Source: Streptomyces flavofungini (lineage in GTDB: Bacteria; Actinomycetota; Actinomycetes; Streptomycetales; Streptomycetaceae). From it: a stretch of DNA of 64,000 bases. Both the position numbers and the translations under genes were made by a program. The notes beneath the pieces are model-generated. The model was not told where the DNA came from, ran no database searches, and saw only the letters and a program-made list of their open reading frames with translations. The stretch is from NCBI RefSeq assembly GCF_030388665.1, contig NZ_CP128846.1, forward strand, positions 5,964,501 through 6,028,500. The letters are read 5' to 3'. Every line of letters begins with the position of its first letter. The stretch's first letter is position 1. Positions 36,845-44,781 of the stretch are shown in pieces.

Positions 36845-38532
36845 CCCACGACCACGACCTGGTCCTGCGCCCCACCGAGGCGCAGACCCGGGCCGCGCTG
36901 AACGCTCCCCCCGGCCGCAACGGCGGTGACCTCGTCGTCGAGACCCTCCAGGGCCTCGGCGCCACCACCGTCTTCGGCCTGCCGGGGCAGCACGCGCTCG
37001 GCATGTTCGACGCGCTGCGCCGCTCCTCCCTGCGGTACGTGGGGCTGCGGGTGGAGAACAACACCGGCTTCGCCGCCGACGCGTACGGCCGGATCACCGG
37101 CGAGGCCGCCCCGCTGCTCCTGTCGACCGGGCCCGGCGCGCTCACCTCGCTGGCCGCGCTCCAGGAGGCCGCCGCCGGGTCGTCGCCGGTGCTCGCCATC
37201 GGCAGCCAGATCCCGGTCGCCGGGCTCGGCGGCGGACGCCACGGCTATCTGCACGAACTGCGGGACCAGCAGGCCTCGTTCCGGGACGTGGTGAAGTCCG
37301 TGCACACCGTGCGGACCGCCTCGCAGATCCCCTCCGCCGTCGCCGCCGCCTGGCAGTCCGCGCTCACCGCGCCGCACGGTCCCGTGTGGGTGGAGATCCC
37401 CCAGGACGTGCTCCTCGCCGAGACCACGGTGCCGGTCGTCACGGCCGTCGACGCCACCCCGCACGAGCTCGTGCCCCGGCCCGAGCTCACCGCCGTGGCC
37501 GCCGACCTGCTCACCCGCGCCGAGCGGCCCGCGATCATCGCGGGCGGCGGTGTCGTGCGCGCCGACGCCTCCGGCAAGCTGCGCGCGCTCGCGGAGCGGC
37601 TGAACGCGCCCGTCGTCACGACCTTCGGCGGCAAGGGCGCCTTCCCCTGGGAGCACCCCCTCTCGCTCCAGTCGTGGCTGGAGGACCGGCACACCACCGA
37701 CTTCCTGGAGGACGCCGACGTGCTCCTCGTCGTCGGCTCGGGTCTCGGTGAACTCTCCTCCAACTACCACACGTTCAAGCCCCGCGGCCGGGTCGTCCAG
37801 ATCGAGGCCGACCTCGGCAAGCTGGAGTCCAACCACCCGGCGCTCGGCATCCACGCGGACGCCAGGATCGCCCTGTCGGCGCTCCTGGAGACCGTCGGGG
37901 AGCGGCCCGACCCGGCCGCCCCCGAGCGGGTGCGGCGCGTCCTCGCCGCCGTCCGGGAGCGGATCGACAGCCAGGAGCTGACCCTGGAGCAGGACGTCCT
38001 CGCCGCCGTGCGGGCCGCCCTGCCCGACGGGTCCCCGTCCTTCTGGGACATGACGATCCTGGCCTACTGGGCCTGGTCCGCCTTCGACGCGCGGCAGCCG
38101 GGCACCATGCACTCCGCGCAGGGCGCGGGCGGCCTCGGCTACGGCTTCCCCGCCGCGCTCGGCGCCGCCGCGGCCGACCCGACCCGGCCCGTCCTCGCGG
38201 TCTCCGGCGACGGCGGCGCGATGTACTCGATCGCGGAGCTGGCCTCGGCCAGGCAGCACGGCCTCGACGTGACCTGGCTGATCGTCGACGACGGCGGCTA
38301 CGGCATCCTGCGCGAGTACATGGCGGACGCCTTCGGCGAGGCGACCGGCACGGAGCTGGCCCGGCCGGACTTCGTGGCGCTCGCCGAGTCCTTCGGGGTA
38401 CCGGGCGTGCGGACCTCGCCGGAGCGGCTGCGGGACGACCTGGCGAAGGCGCTTGCCGAGCCGGGGCCGAGCGTGGTCGTGCTGCCGGCGGTGCTGCGGA
38501 TGTTCGCGCCCACGCACCTGGACGCGAACTGA
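36841..38532 (+). CDS. Thiamine-pyrophosphate-dependent decarboxylase (2-ketoarginine decarboxylase-like)
   Basis: TPP enzyme of 563 residues of the acetolactate synthase / benzoylformate decarboxylase superfamily. It has an N-terminal PYR domain ([35 protein letters not shown], with the catalytic Glu in RVENN), a central domain ([19 protein letters not shown]), and a C-terminal TPP-binding domain ([20 protein letters not shown] then [15 protein letters not shown], the GDG-N motif region). The GTG start overlaps the ureohydrolase stop. Its 3' end (38368-38536) reappears in diverged form at 42308-42474. Confidence 0.92.
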   Translation: MTHDHDLVLRPTEAQTRAALNAPPGRNGGDLVVETLQGLGATTVFGLPGQHALGMFDALRRSSLRYVGLRVENNTGFAADAYGRITGEAAPLLLSTGPGALTSLAALQEAAAGSSPVLAIGSQIPVAGLGGGRHGYLHELRDQQASFRDVVKSVHTVRTASQIPSAVAAAWQSALTAPHGPVWVEIPQDVLLAETTVPVVTAVDATPHELVPRPELTAVAADLLTRAERPAIIAGGGVVRADASGKLRALAERLNAPVVTTFGGKGAFPWEHPLSLQSWLEDRHTTDFLEDADVLLVVGSGLGELSSNYHTFKPRGRVVQIEADLGKLESNHPALGIHADARIALSALLETVGERPDPAAPERVRRVLAAVRERIDSQELTLEQDVLAAVRAALPDGSPSFWDMTILAYWAWSAFDARQPGTMHSAQGAGGLGYGFPAALGAAAADPTRPVLAVSGDGGAMYSIAELASARQHGLDVTWLIVDDGGYGILREYMADAFGEATGTELARPDFVALAESFGVPGVRTSPERLRDDLAKALAEPGPSVVVLPAVLRMFAPTHLDAN

Positions 38533-38736
38533 TCACCCGTGGCGGCCGTCGGGAGGTGACACGCGGCGCAAGCGGGTCGTCCACATCTTCACCGAGCGGA
38601 AGGTGACCGAACCCTTGAACATCGACATCCTCAAGGAGGAGGGCATGCCGGCCAACTCGTTCTGGAGGTCGAGGCGCACGCCACAACCGAAAGGACCGTG
38701 ACTCGGTCCGCACACCTGTGGACATGGCGTGCGCGC
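38533..38736. other. Junction between TPP gene and transporter block
   Basis: This 204-bp spacer has lower GC in its second half. A possible 18-codon peptide frame (ATG 38645 to TGA 38701, beginning MPANSFWRSRR) has AGGAGG upstream. Nothing else supports it as a gene. Confidence 0.35.
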
Positions 38737-39498
38737 TCAATCAGTGCCGAGAGCGTGTTGTGCGGGGACGTGGGCGGCGACGGCGGTGTAGGCGACTTCG
38801 GCCCTGCGGGCCGGTGACGTGTCGGCCGGTGCATGGGCCAGGAAGTCGCGGGTGGTGCCGGTGAAGTGGATGCGCCCGTCGGTGAGTACGGTGACGTGCT
38901 GGGCCTCTTCGGCGAGGTCGCCGACGTCGTGTGTGGACATCAGCACGCGCACGTCGTCGGTCGCCAGGTCCCGGATGAGGTCACGGAAGACGCGGCGCTG
39001 GGTGGGGTCCAGTCCGGCGGTGGGCTCGTCCAGGAGCAGGACCGTGGCGTCGTGGACGAGGGCGGAGGCGACACCGACGCGGCGCAGCTGGCCGCCGGAG
39101 AGGTGCTTCGTCTTGATGTCCGCGCGGTCGGCGAGTTCGACCCGGGTGAGGGCCTGGAGGGCGGCGGTCCAGGCGTCGGTGCGGTTCATGCCTTTGAGCC
39201 AGCCGGTGTAGGCGACCTGTTCGCGGGCGGTGAGGCCGGTCATGGCGGTGATGGCCTGCGGCATCCAGGCCACGCGCTGCCGGTACTCCCGGGTGTGGGA
39301 GCCGAGGCGACCCAGGCGCACATGGCCCGTCGTGGGGAGGGTGACTCCGGCGGCCAGCTTGAGCAGGGTCGACTTTCCGGCGCCGTTGGGGCCGAGGAGG
39401 ACGGTGAAGCCGTCCGGGACGGTGTAAGTCAGCTGGCTGAGCACAGGCGGCTTCCTGCGCGCGTAGGCGAAGGTGCACGCTTCGAGCTGGATCGGCAT
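38737..39498 (-). CDS. ABC transporter ATP-binding protein
   Basis: ATPase of 253 residues. Walker A GPNGAGKSTLLKL (about residues 36-48), signature LSGGQLRRVG, Walker B ATVLLLDEPTAGLD and the H-loop STHDVGDL are all intact. The signature and D-loop resemble ABC-2-type exporters and antibiotic-resistance systems. It is the last gene of a four-gene minus-strand unit after two membrane proteins and a secreted protein. It should power that transporter. The substrate is unknown. Confidence 0.93.
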   Translation of the reverse strand: MPIQLEACTFAYARRKPPVLSQLTYTVPDGFTVLLGPNGAGKSTLLKLAAGVTLPTTGHVRLGRLGSHTREYRQRVAWMPQAITAMTGLTAREQVAYTGWLKGMNRTDAWTAALQALTRVELADRADIKTKHLSGGQLRRVGVASALVHDATVLLLDEPTAGLDPTQRRVFRDLIRDLATDDVRVLMSTHDVGDLAEEAQHVTVLTDGRIHFTGTTRDFLAHAPADTSPARRAEVAYTAVAAHVPAQHALGTD

Positions 39499-39512
39499 GT
39501 CCGGGGGATTCC

Positions 39513-40097
39513 TTACGGGCGGGGCCGGTGGCGGGCGTGCGCGACCAGGCCGGCGGTGAAGGCGACGAGTGCGGCGGTGAAGGCCGGCAGGTCCGAGGGA
39601 GACCGGGGCAGAACTGTCCATGGGTAGGGACGGTGGAACTGGTCGAAGCCGACGAAGACGACGGTGAAGATCCACCCGACCGGGACCGCAACCGCGCCTT
39701 GGGGGGCGACGGTGTGGACCAGGAGCATCAGGCCGGTCAGGAACAGCGTGTTGCGGCCGGTCGACCATGCGTCGTCACTGCCGGACGACTGGCCGACTGC
39801 ACAGCCCACCGCCACAGCGAAGGCGCCTGCGGCGACGATCAGTACGGTGTCGTAGCGGGACACCGGCCGCCATGCGACCGCTTCTCCTTCCTCAAGGCGG
39901 GAGCTGAGACACAGCAGGAGGCCGGAGGTCACCAGCACAGGGGCGAGCAGCATGAGCAAGAAGTCGTTGGACCCGCCGACCAGCAGCGAGGGGAACTCCA
40001 CCGCGACGCCGTGGAACCCCGCGACCACAAGAGCGAAGGCGACCAGGCACGGCACGAGCACGGACCAGATGCGGCGAGCCTTGAACCACCACGTCAC
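39513..40097 (-). CDS. Polytopic membrane protein of ABC locus
   Basis: Membrane protein of 194 residues with about six hydrophobic segments (VLVPCLVAFALVVAGFHGVA; LLMLLAPVLVTSGLLLCL; VLIVAAGAFAVAVGCAVG; FLTGLMLLVHTVAP; WIFTVVFVGFD; FTAALVAFTAGLVAHA). No named domain is recognised. It starts at GTG 40097, which overlaps the stop of the upstream membrane gene in a GTGA arrangement, so the two are translationally coupled. It is probably a permease component for the ATPase 14 nt downstream. Confidence 0.85.
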   Translation of the reverse strand: MTWWFKARRIWSVLVPCLVAFALVVAGFHGVAVEFPSLLVGGSNDFLLMLLAPVLVTSGLLLCLSSRLEEGEAVAWRPVSRYDTVLIVAAGAFAVAVGCAVGQSSGSDDAWSTGRNTLFLTGLMLLVHTVAPQGAVAVPVGWIFTVVFVGFDQFHRPYPWTVLPRSPSDLPAFTAALVAFTAGLVAHARHRPRP

Positions 40098-41422
40098 GAC
40101 CGGGTGTCCTTGCCCGCGTTCTGGCACGCCTTGACCAGTTCCCGCTCGTACCAGGCGGCTTGCCCGGCCGGGGTCAGCGTGCGCGCTTTGGAGACACGGC
40201 GCTTCATCACGGCCATCACCTCCTCCGGATTCTGGAACTGCTGCAATTCCTGGCGTTGCCAGGCCAGATAGCGCCGTTCGGCGCCGATGGCCGTGGCGGC
40301 CCACAGGACAGCCGAGCGGGAGTTGACCTCATCGGTGCGGGAGCAAGGGAACCGGACGGATTTCAGCGCGACATGGAAACGTACCGTCTCGGGGCGTGCC
40401 GCCTTCGACAGGGGAAGCCACCACTCCCTGTCATCGGATCGTGTACCGGAACGCCCCGCAGCCAACGTGTCGTTGATGGCAGGCGGCGTGGCCACCGCTA
40501 CGCCTGCGTCCTTCAAGACACCCAGGGTGTGCGTGACTTCGCTGCGCAGAGCGGCCACGTCGGCGTGGGCGGCCTGCGGCACGCAGACACGGGGGCGGCT
40601 GCCGACGCAGTCCAGGGGGGCGTTGTTCGTCGACAGCGGGCTGACCGCTCCCCAGGAGTGCACATGGGCAACACAGACCGCCATGACCGCGAGCGTCGTT
40701 CCGCCCGCGGTCACGCGCAGCGCGATGCGTGCCCACCGGGACCGAAGCGTCGTCCAGGCCAGGACGCAGAAGGCCGCGACGGCCCCGGCGAACAGCAGGT
40801 GCGGCCAGATGCTCGTGAAGGGGACTAGTTCGCCGAACAAGAGCCCTCCGGGGTATTGCCCCGAGATGTGCCGCGGCCACATCCGCTCGCCGTCGGAGGC
40901 GGACCAGCCAACCAGGTAGAGCACCGCCGCACCCAGAAGAGGGGCGGAGATCGCCCGGTGCACCCACAGCCCGATGGTGAAGCCGATCGTGGTGTGCGCA
41001 CAGACCAGGAACCAGCCCATGCCCAGCAGGGGCAGGGAGTTCAGCGTGGGCCATATCCGTGCTTCGGCCAGGGCCATGACGACGGGTAGGAGCAGCATCA
41101 TCCAGCCGACCAGCACTCCGGGCAGCAGGGTCTCGGCCGCCACACGGTACCGGGACCGGGCCGGTGCCAGCAGCCACACCTGGTCCTTCTTCAGCCGCCC
41201 CGCTTCCCAGGCCCCCAGCGCGGCGGCGACGGCGTAGGCGAACCAGAAGTAGGGGTCCAGTGCCGTGGCCATGAGAGCCGGTGCCCACTTCGGGCCGTCG
41301 AGGAGTTCGGTGTAGCCGGGGTCCTCATGCAGGGACTTGAAGAAGTACAGCAGGACGATGGCCAGGCATACAGGCGACAGCCACAGGGCGCCGCTGGTGC
41401 GCAGACGTGCGAGAGGTTTCAC
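40094..41422 (-). CDS. Large membrane protein with extracytoplasmic C-terminal domain
   Basis: Protein of 442 residues. The first 265 or so carry about seven helices (LWLSPVCLAIVLLYFFKS; LLPGVLVGWMMLLLPVVMAL; LLGAAVLYLVGWSASDGE; HLLFAGAVAAFCVLAW; TTLAVMAVCVAHVHSWG). The last 180 residues form a hydrophilic domain with three Cys (LDCVGSRPRVCVPQA; FPCSRTDEV). GTG 41422 is preferred because CCGGAG precedes it at 8 nt. No known domain is recognised. Context suggests an ABC-2-like permease with a sensor or substrate-handling domain. Confidence 0.82.
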   Translation of the reverse strand: MKPLARLRTSGALWLSPVCLAIVLLYFFKSLHEDPGYTELLDGPKWAPALMATALDPYFWFAYAVAAALGAWEAGRLKKDQVWLLAPARSRYRVAAETLLPGVLVGWMMLLLPVVMALAEARIWPTLNSLPLLGMGWFLVCAHTTIGFTIGLWVHRAISAPLLGAAVLYLVGWSASDGERMWPRHISGQYPGGLLFGELVPFTSIWPHLLFAGAVAAFCVLAWTTLRSRWARIALRVTAGGTTLAVMAVCVAHVHSWGAVSPLSTNNAPLDCVGSRPRVCVPQAAHADVAALRSEVTHTLGVLKDAGVAVATPPAINDTLAAGRSGTRSDDREWWLPLSKAARPETVRFHVALKSVRFPCSRTDEVNSRSAVLWAATAIGAERRYLAWQRQELQQFQNPEEVMAVMKRRVSKARTLTPAGQAAWYERELVKACQNAGKDTRS

Positions 41423-41449
41423 GAAACCGGCTCCGGAGGGCGGATGGGG

Positions 41450-41479
41450 CCATGCCACCCTTAGCCAGGGGTGGCATGG
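41450..41479. terminator. Intra-operon hairpin between secreted-protein and transporter genes
   Basis: A perfect 11-bp stem (CCATGCCACCC with GGGTGGCATGG) and 8-nt loop. It lies 17 bp after the secreted-protein stop and before the membrane-protein gene. It could attenuate transcription so the small protein is made in excess. Confidence 0.7.
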
Positions 41480-41495
41480 CGGTCATGGTGCGGGG

Positions 41496-41873
41496 TCAGC
41501 CGGCGTCGGCCTTCGAGGTGTCCACGTACAGCTTCTTCACGTTCAGCTTGATCTGCAGGCTGCCGCTGTGGCCGCCGATCTCAGCGATCTGGAAGTTCAG
41601 CGCCTCGGCCGGGGCCGCTGACGGATCGTCGACCGGAAGCGACTCCGCGCCCTCGTCAGGCGTGGCAGGAGCGGCGTCATCGGGCGAGTCCTCCACCGCG
41701 GCGGGCGCCGAGGGCGTGGTGTCGTCCTCGGGCAGTTCCTCGGCCGCCACCGCCTGAACGCTCCCCATCAGGGATGCGGCAACTACCGCCGCGAGAACAC
41801 CACAGCGGGTCTTGCTTGCTTGCGTGCCTGCGCACAAATCCTCCCCACTCACAGAAAACTGGTCGCCCGCCAA
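41496..41873 (-). CDS. Small secreted acidic protein of the ABC locus
   Basis: Protein of up to 125 residues. A hydrophobic signal (VLAAVVAASLMGSVQAVAAEE, cleavage likely after AVA) follows a polar stretch. A Pro/Asp/Glu/Ala-rich acidic segment of about 45 residues comes next. A distinct C-terminal part follows (ALNFQIAEIGGHSGSLQIKL then NVKKLYVDTSK). No family is recognised. The start is uncertain: TTG 41873 or GTG 41852. It is the first gene of the unit and is separated from the rest by a hairpin. It may be the transporter's cargo or an accessory surface protein. Confidence 0.65.
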   Translation of the reverse strand: MAGDQFSVSGEDLCAGTQASKTRCGVLAAVVAASLMGSVQAVAAEELPEDDTTPSAPAAVEDSPDDAAPATPDEGAESLPVDDPSAAPAEALNFQIAEIGGHSGSLQIKLNVKKLYVDTSKADAG

Positions 41874-42307
41874 GAAGGATGTGCGACAGCTGAGAGTGGG
41901 GCGCGCGCATCCCCGTAACCAGTTGTCCCGTGCGCATCATGAGGCCTGGGGTGGCGTGTGCCCTCCCCGTCATGCCCGCGTCCCCCTCGGCGAGATGCGT
42001 CCGACGGGCGGTCTGAGGGATTGCGTGGTGCGCGCGCTTTTCGCCACTGTCCAAAGCCTCGCTCCGCCGACTCGGTTCACATGTGCCACTGGTGTGAACC
42101 TTTGGACGTGGGCGCAACGGTAACCATGCATGATCGACCAGGAGCAACCTCCTTCACCCACATGGCCAAGAAGTGCTCGAACCCCGGAAGCCCTCACCTC
42201 CGAGCTGGTCTTGTGAAGGGTACGTGGCTATGTGTATACAACTCGGCGAAATGGAAGGGGACTTGAGTATTCCCTCACGAAGAGGAATGGCTGATTCTGT
42301 GCGGTCC
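41874..42307. other. Promoter-side region of the ABC locus and right junction
   Basis: This 434-bp region has no convincing gene. GC drops around 42120-42300, including ATGTGTATACAACT near 42230, which is unusual for this chromosome. It presumably carries the promoter of the secreted-protein unit. It ends at the duplicated TPP-gene fragment. Confidence 0.5.
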
Positions 42308-42474
42308 GACTTTGTCGCACTCGCCGAGTCCTTCGGGTGCCCGGCGTTCGGAGCTCGTCGGAGCGGCTGCGGGACGACTTGGCGAAGGCCTTGGTCGAGC
42401 CCGGTCCTTCGGTGGTCGCGCTCTTTGCCGTCCTGCGGATGCTCGCCCGGCACACGTCGACGCGAGCTGATCAC
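42308..42474 (+). pseudogene. Diverged copy of the 3' end of the TPP-decarboxylase gene
   Basis: About 80% identical over 167 nt to 38368-38536, including CTCGCCGAGTCCTTCGGG, GAGCGGCTGCGGGACGAC and the terminal CTGATCAC. One-base deletions, the first near 42338, break the frame after ALAESFG. No upstream part of the gene is present. Together with the intact 3' end it brackets a 3.8-kb block. Confidence 0.88.
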
Positions 42475-42481
42475 GGGAGGC

Positions 42482-42703
42482 TCAGGGGCCGAGCGTCCCG
42501 TCCTTGACAGCCGAGACGAATGCCGTCCAACTGGCCGCCGGGAAGACCGGAGCGGGGCCGTGCGGGTTCTTGGAGTCGCGGACGGGGACGCCGGTGGGGT
42601 GGTCGTCCTGGACTTCGATGCAGCTACCGGCTTCGCTTCCGCTGTACGACGACTTGCGCCAACCGCTCCGTACGCCGGCGTGGGGAAGTATGTGCTCAGT
42701 CAT
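42482..42703 (-). CDS. DUF397 protein
   Basis: Protein of 73 residues with the DUF397 pattern: GWRKSSYSGSEAGSCIEVQD, then VPVRDSKNPHGP and SWTAFVSAVKDG. Such proteins are typically encoded next to an XRE/DUF5753 regulator and act with it in Streptomyces development and possibly toxin-antitoxin-like pairs. It overlaps the 3' end of that regulator gene by 8 nt, but here the regulator is frameshifted. Confidence 0.93.
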   Translation of the reverse strand: MTEHILPHAGVRSGWRKSSYSGSEAGSCIEVQDDHPTGVPVRDSKNPHGPAPVFPAASWTAFVSAVKDGTLGP

Positions 42704-43488
42704 GGTGGCCGTAGTCCTTCGCTGTTGCCGTCAGTAGAGTCAGTGACTCCTTCAGTGGCAGTGCGTCGCTCAGTGCAAGATCGTAGCGACTCTGCAACTC
42801 GTGGACCACGGAAGGGGAGTCGTGCAGCCTTCCCATGCGGAGGCCCTCGCTGTACGCCAAAGGTGGTTGGTCCTCGAACCACATGAGCGTGAGCATGCTC
42901 TCCAGCAGTGGATGAAATCCCTGAGACAACGGCATCACGTGCGCACGGATGCGTCCGGACTCGGCAAGGCGGACGATGTGCATGATCTGCTCCCCCATGG
43001 TCGTGTCATCGCCGATGGGGCGCCGCAGCGACCTCGTCCAGCAGTGCCCAGACGATGGGTGTCACCGGATCTTCGAGGATCTTCCCGCGCTCAAGACGTC
43101 CGGCGAGTCGCCTGCCGAGTTCTTCTTCGCTCACAGGCGGAAACGCCTCACTCAAGACCGCACTCGCATACCGGTCTGTTTGGAGGATTCCAGGGATGAA
43201 CGACAAGGCGAACTCCCTGATCTCCACCGCCTGCTGTTCGAGCGGCCGTACCTCCTCGAAGTAGTCAGCGACCATGACCTCCCCTTTGGGGAGGAAGGTG
43301 CTCAGCACGTCCTTCGTGCCGAGTGCCCGGTCAAGGCGTCCCGCGTCCTCCGGGGACGGAACGCGCCGCCCCGCCTCGATGTGCGCGATGTGCGTACGCG
43401 TCATGATCGCCGCTTCGGCCAACTGCTCCTGCGTCATCCCGGCCGCCGTGCGCTGCGCCTTCAGCCAGTCTCCGTAGGTCGTCCCCAT
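42696..43488 (-). pseudogene. XRE-family regulator with DUF5753, frameshifted
   Basis: An N-terminal HTH (YGDWLKAQRTAAGMTQEQLA, then AAIMTRTHIAHIEAGRRVPS) and most of a DUF5753 domain (IREFALSFIPGILQTDRYA; PVTPIVWALLDEVA) read from ATG 43488, which has GGGGAG upstream. Near 43020-43030 the frame changes: the rest (TTMGEQIMHIVRLAESGRIR, HVMPLSQGFHPLLESMLTLM and onward to 42696) continues in another frame. Comparison with the family pattern suggests loss of two bases in an original GCCCTGCGGCGC. The codon bias of both halves is still good, so the break is recent or a sequencing error. Confidence 0.88.
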
Positions 43489-43678
43489 GGCCAACTCCCC
43501 TGCGGCAGAAGTCGGATGGCCCGCTCTCCTCGTTGAGCGCAGCCCTCATGGTTGCACTGTGTGCGTCATTCATCACGCAACGAATGTGCGTTCTTCATGC
43601 AACCTCCGTTCGCACTGGTGAGTCATGTGAGGCGAGTGCGCTGGGGCGCACATGTACGACTTTCGAGGGGGAACCTCC

Positions 43679-44605
43679 ATGACTCACCGCATATCCCGGC
43701 GTGCCCGCGTGCTCAGCGCGGGGGCGGCCGCCGCCGTCCTCGTGCCGGTTGCCGGAGTGGCCGCCGCCACCCCGGCCGCCGCCGCGACGGCCCAGGTCAA
43801 GTGCACCTCGTCGGCGCAGCCCGCGCTCGCGAAGAAGCTGACGAAGGACATCACGGCCGCCCTGAAGAACCGCAAGGGCACCATCGCCGTCGGCTTCCAC
43901 GACAAGGCCACGAAGACCACCTGCACCCTGCGCGGGTCCACGGCCTTCGACTCCGCCAGCGTCGTCAAGGTGACCGTCCTCGCGACCCTCCTGTGGGACG
44001 CGAAGAAGACGAACCGGTATCTGACGGACCGGGAGGCCAGGCTGGCCACCGCCATGATCACCAAGTCGGACAACGACGCCACCAGCGCGCTGTGGCGCCA
44101 GCTCGGCGTGACCAAGGTCAAGAAGTTCCTCAAGGCCGCCAAGATGACCAGGACCGTGCCCGGCTCCGGCGGCTACTGGGGTCTCACCCGCATCAACGTC
44201 ACCGACGAGCAGAAGCTGCTCGCCCTGGTCACCGGCAAGAACAACGTCCTCAGCGACAACGCTCGCGCGTACATCCTGAAGCTGATGGGCAAGGTCGTCC
44301 GCGACCAGCGCTGGGGCACCCCGGCGGGGGCGCCGTCCGGCACCTCCATCGCCGTCAAGAACGGCTGGCTGCCGCGGGCCACGCACGGCTGGCGCGTACA
44401 CTCCATCGGCGCCTTCAAGGGCCGTGGCCACGACTACACGATCTCTGTCCTCACCCACGGCAACAGCAGCATGAACTACGGCGTGGACACCATCCAGAAG
44501 GTCTCCAAGGCCATCCACAAGGACCTGACCCCCCTCACCCAGGCCCCCACCCGCTTCGCCCCGACGGACACCCCCAAGGAAGCGATGGTCCCGGCCCCGC
44601 AGTAG
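43679..44605 (+). CDS. Secreted serine hydrolase (class A beta-lactamase-like)
   Basis: Exported protein of 308 residues. The signal peptide (RRARVLSAGAAAAVLVPVAG, ending ATPAAAA) follows ATG 43679, which has GGGGGAA upstream. Penicillin-binding motifs are SxxK in SASVVKVTVL, SDN in KSDNDATSALW, and KNG in place of KTG in SIAVKNGWLP. No clear class-A Glu166 loop is evident, so a real beta-lactamase activity is uncertain; it may be a peptidoglycan-related hydrolase. It stands alone between the regulator pair and the ABC exporter. Confidence 0.88.
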   Translation: MTHRISRRARVLSAGAAAAVLVPVAGVAAATPAAAATAQVKCTSSAQPALAKKLTKDITAALKNRKGTIAVGFHDKATKTTCTLRGSTAFDSASVVKVTVLATLLWDAKKTNRYLTDREARLATAMITKSDNDATSALWRQLGVTKVKKFLKAAKMTRTVPGSGGYWGLTRINVTDEQKLLALVTGKNNVLSDNARAYILKLMGKVVRDQRWGTPAGAPSGTSIAVKNGWLPRATHGWRVHSIGAFKGRGHDYTISVLTHGNSSMNYGVDTIQKVSKAIHKDLTPLTQAPTRFAPTDTPKEAMVPAPQ

Positions 44606-44617
44606 CCCTGGAACGCC

Positions 44618-44702
44618 GGGCGGGCGATTTCAGCCCGTCCGGCGTTTGAGGACGAGGCGCGGAGCGCCGAAAAGGCAGGGGGAACGGGGGCGCAGCCCCC
44701 AG
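44618..44702. repeat. Half of the dispersed intergenic repeat
   Basis: TTTCAGCCCGTCCGGCGTTTGAGGACGAG-type sequence followed by CGGAGCGCCGAAAAGGCAGG and a GGGGGCGCAGCCCCC hairpin (44688-44702). It probably terminates the serine hydrolase transcript. Confidence 0.7.
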
Positions 44703-44781
44703 CTGTTTTGTTGCGGCGGGATGAAATCGGTAGACCTCCGCGTTGGGCCTCTCGGCAGGTCAGGTCGACGGGAGGCGGACA

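Noticed and set aside
38645..38701. 18-codon peptide with AGGAGG upstream near the TPP gene end
   Set aside because: A good ribosome-binding site is the only support; the peptide has no signal, partner or recognisable core. Noted but not called as a gene.
38368..42474. Classical integrative element with attL/attR
   Set aside because: The end copies are about 80% identical rather than near-identical, and there is no integrase, excisionase or tRNA. Kept only as a recombination-bounded block.
42308..42474. A functional protein from the TPP-like fragment
   Set aside because: The match starts mid-gene, has frameshifts after a few codons and lacks the upstream 90% of the enzyme.
43679..44605. Calling the serine hydrolase a true beta-lactamase
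   Set aside because: SxxK and SDN are present but KTG is KNG and the Glu166 loop is not evident, so only the superfamily is claimed.
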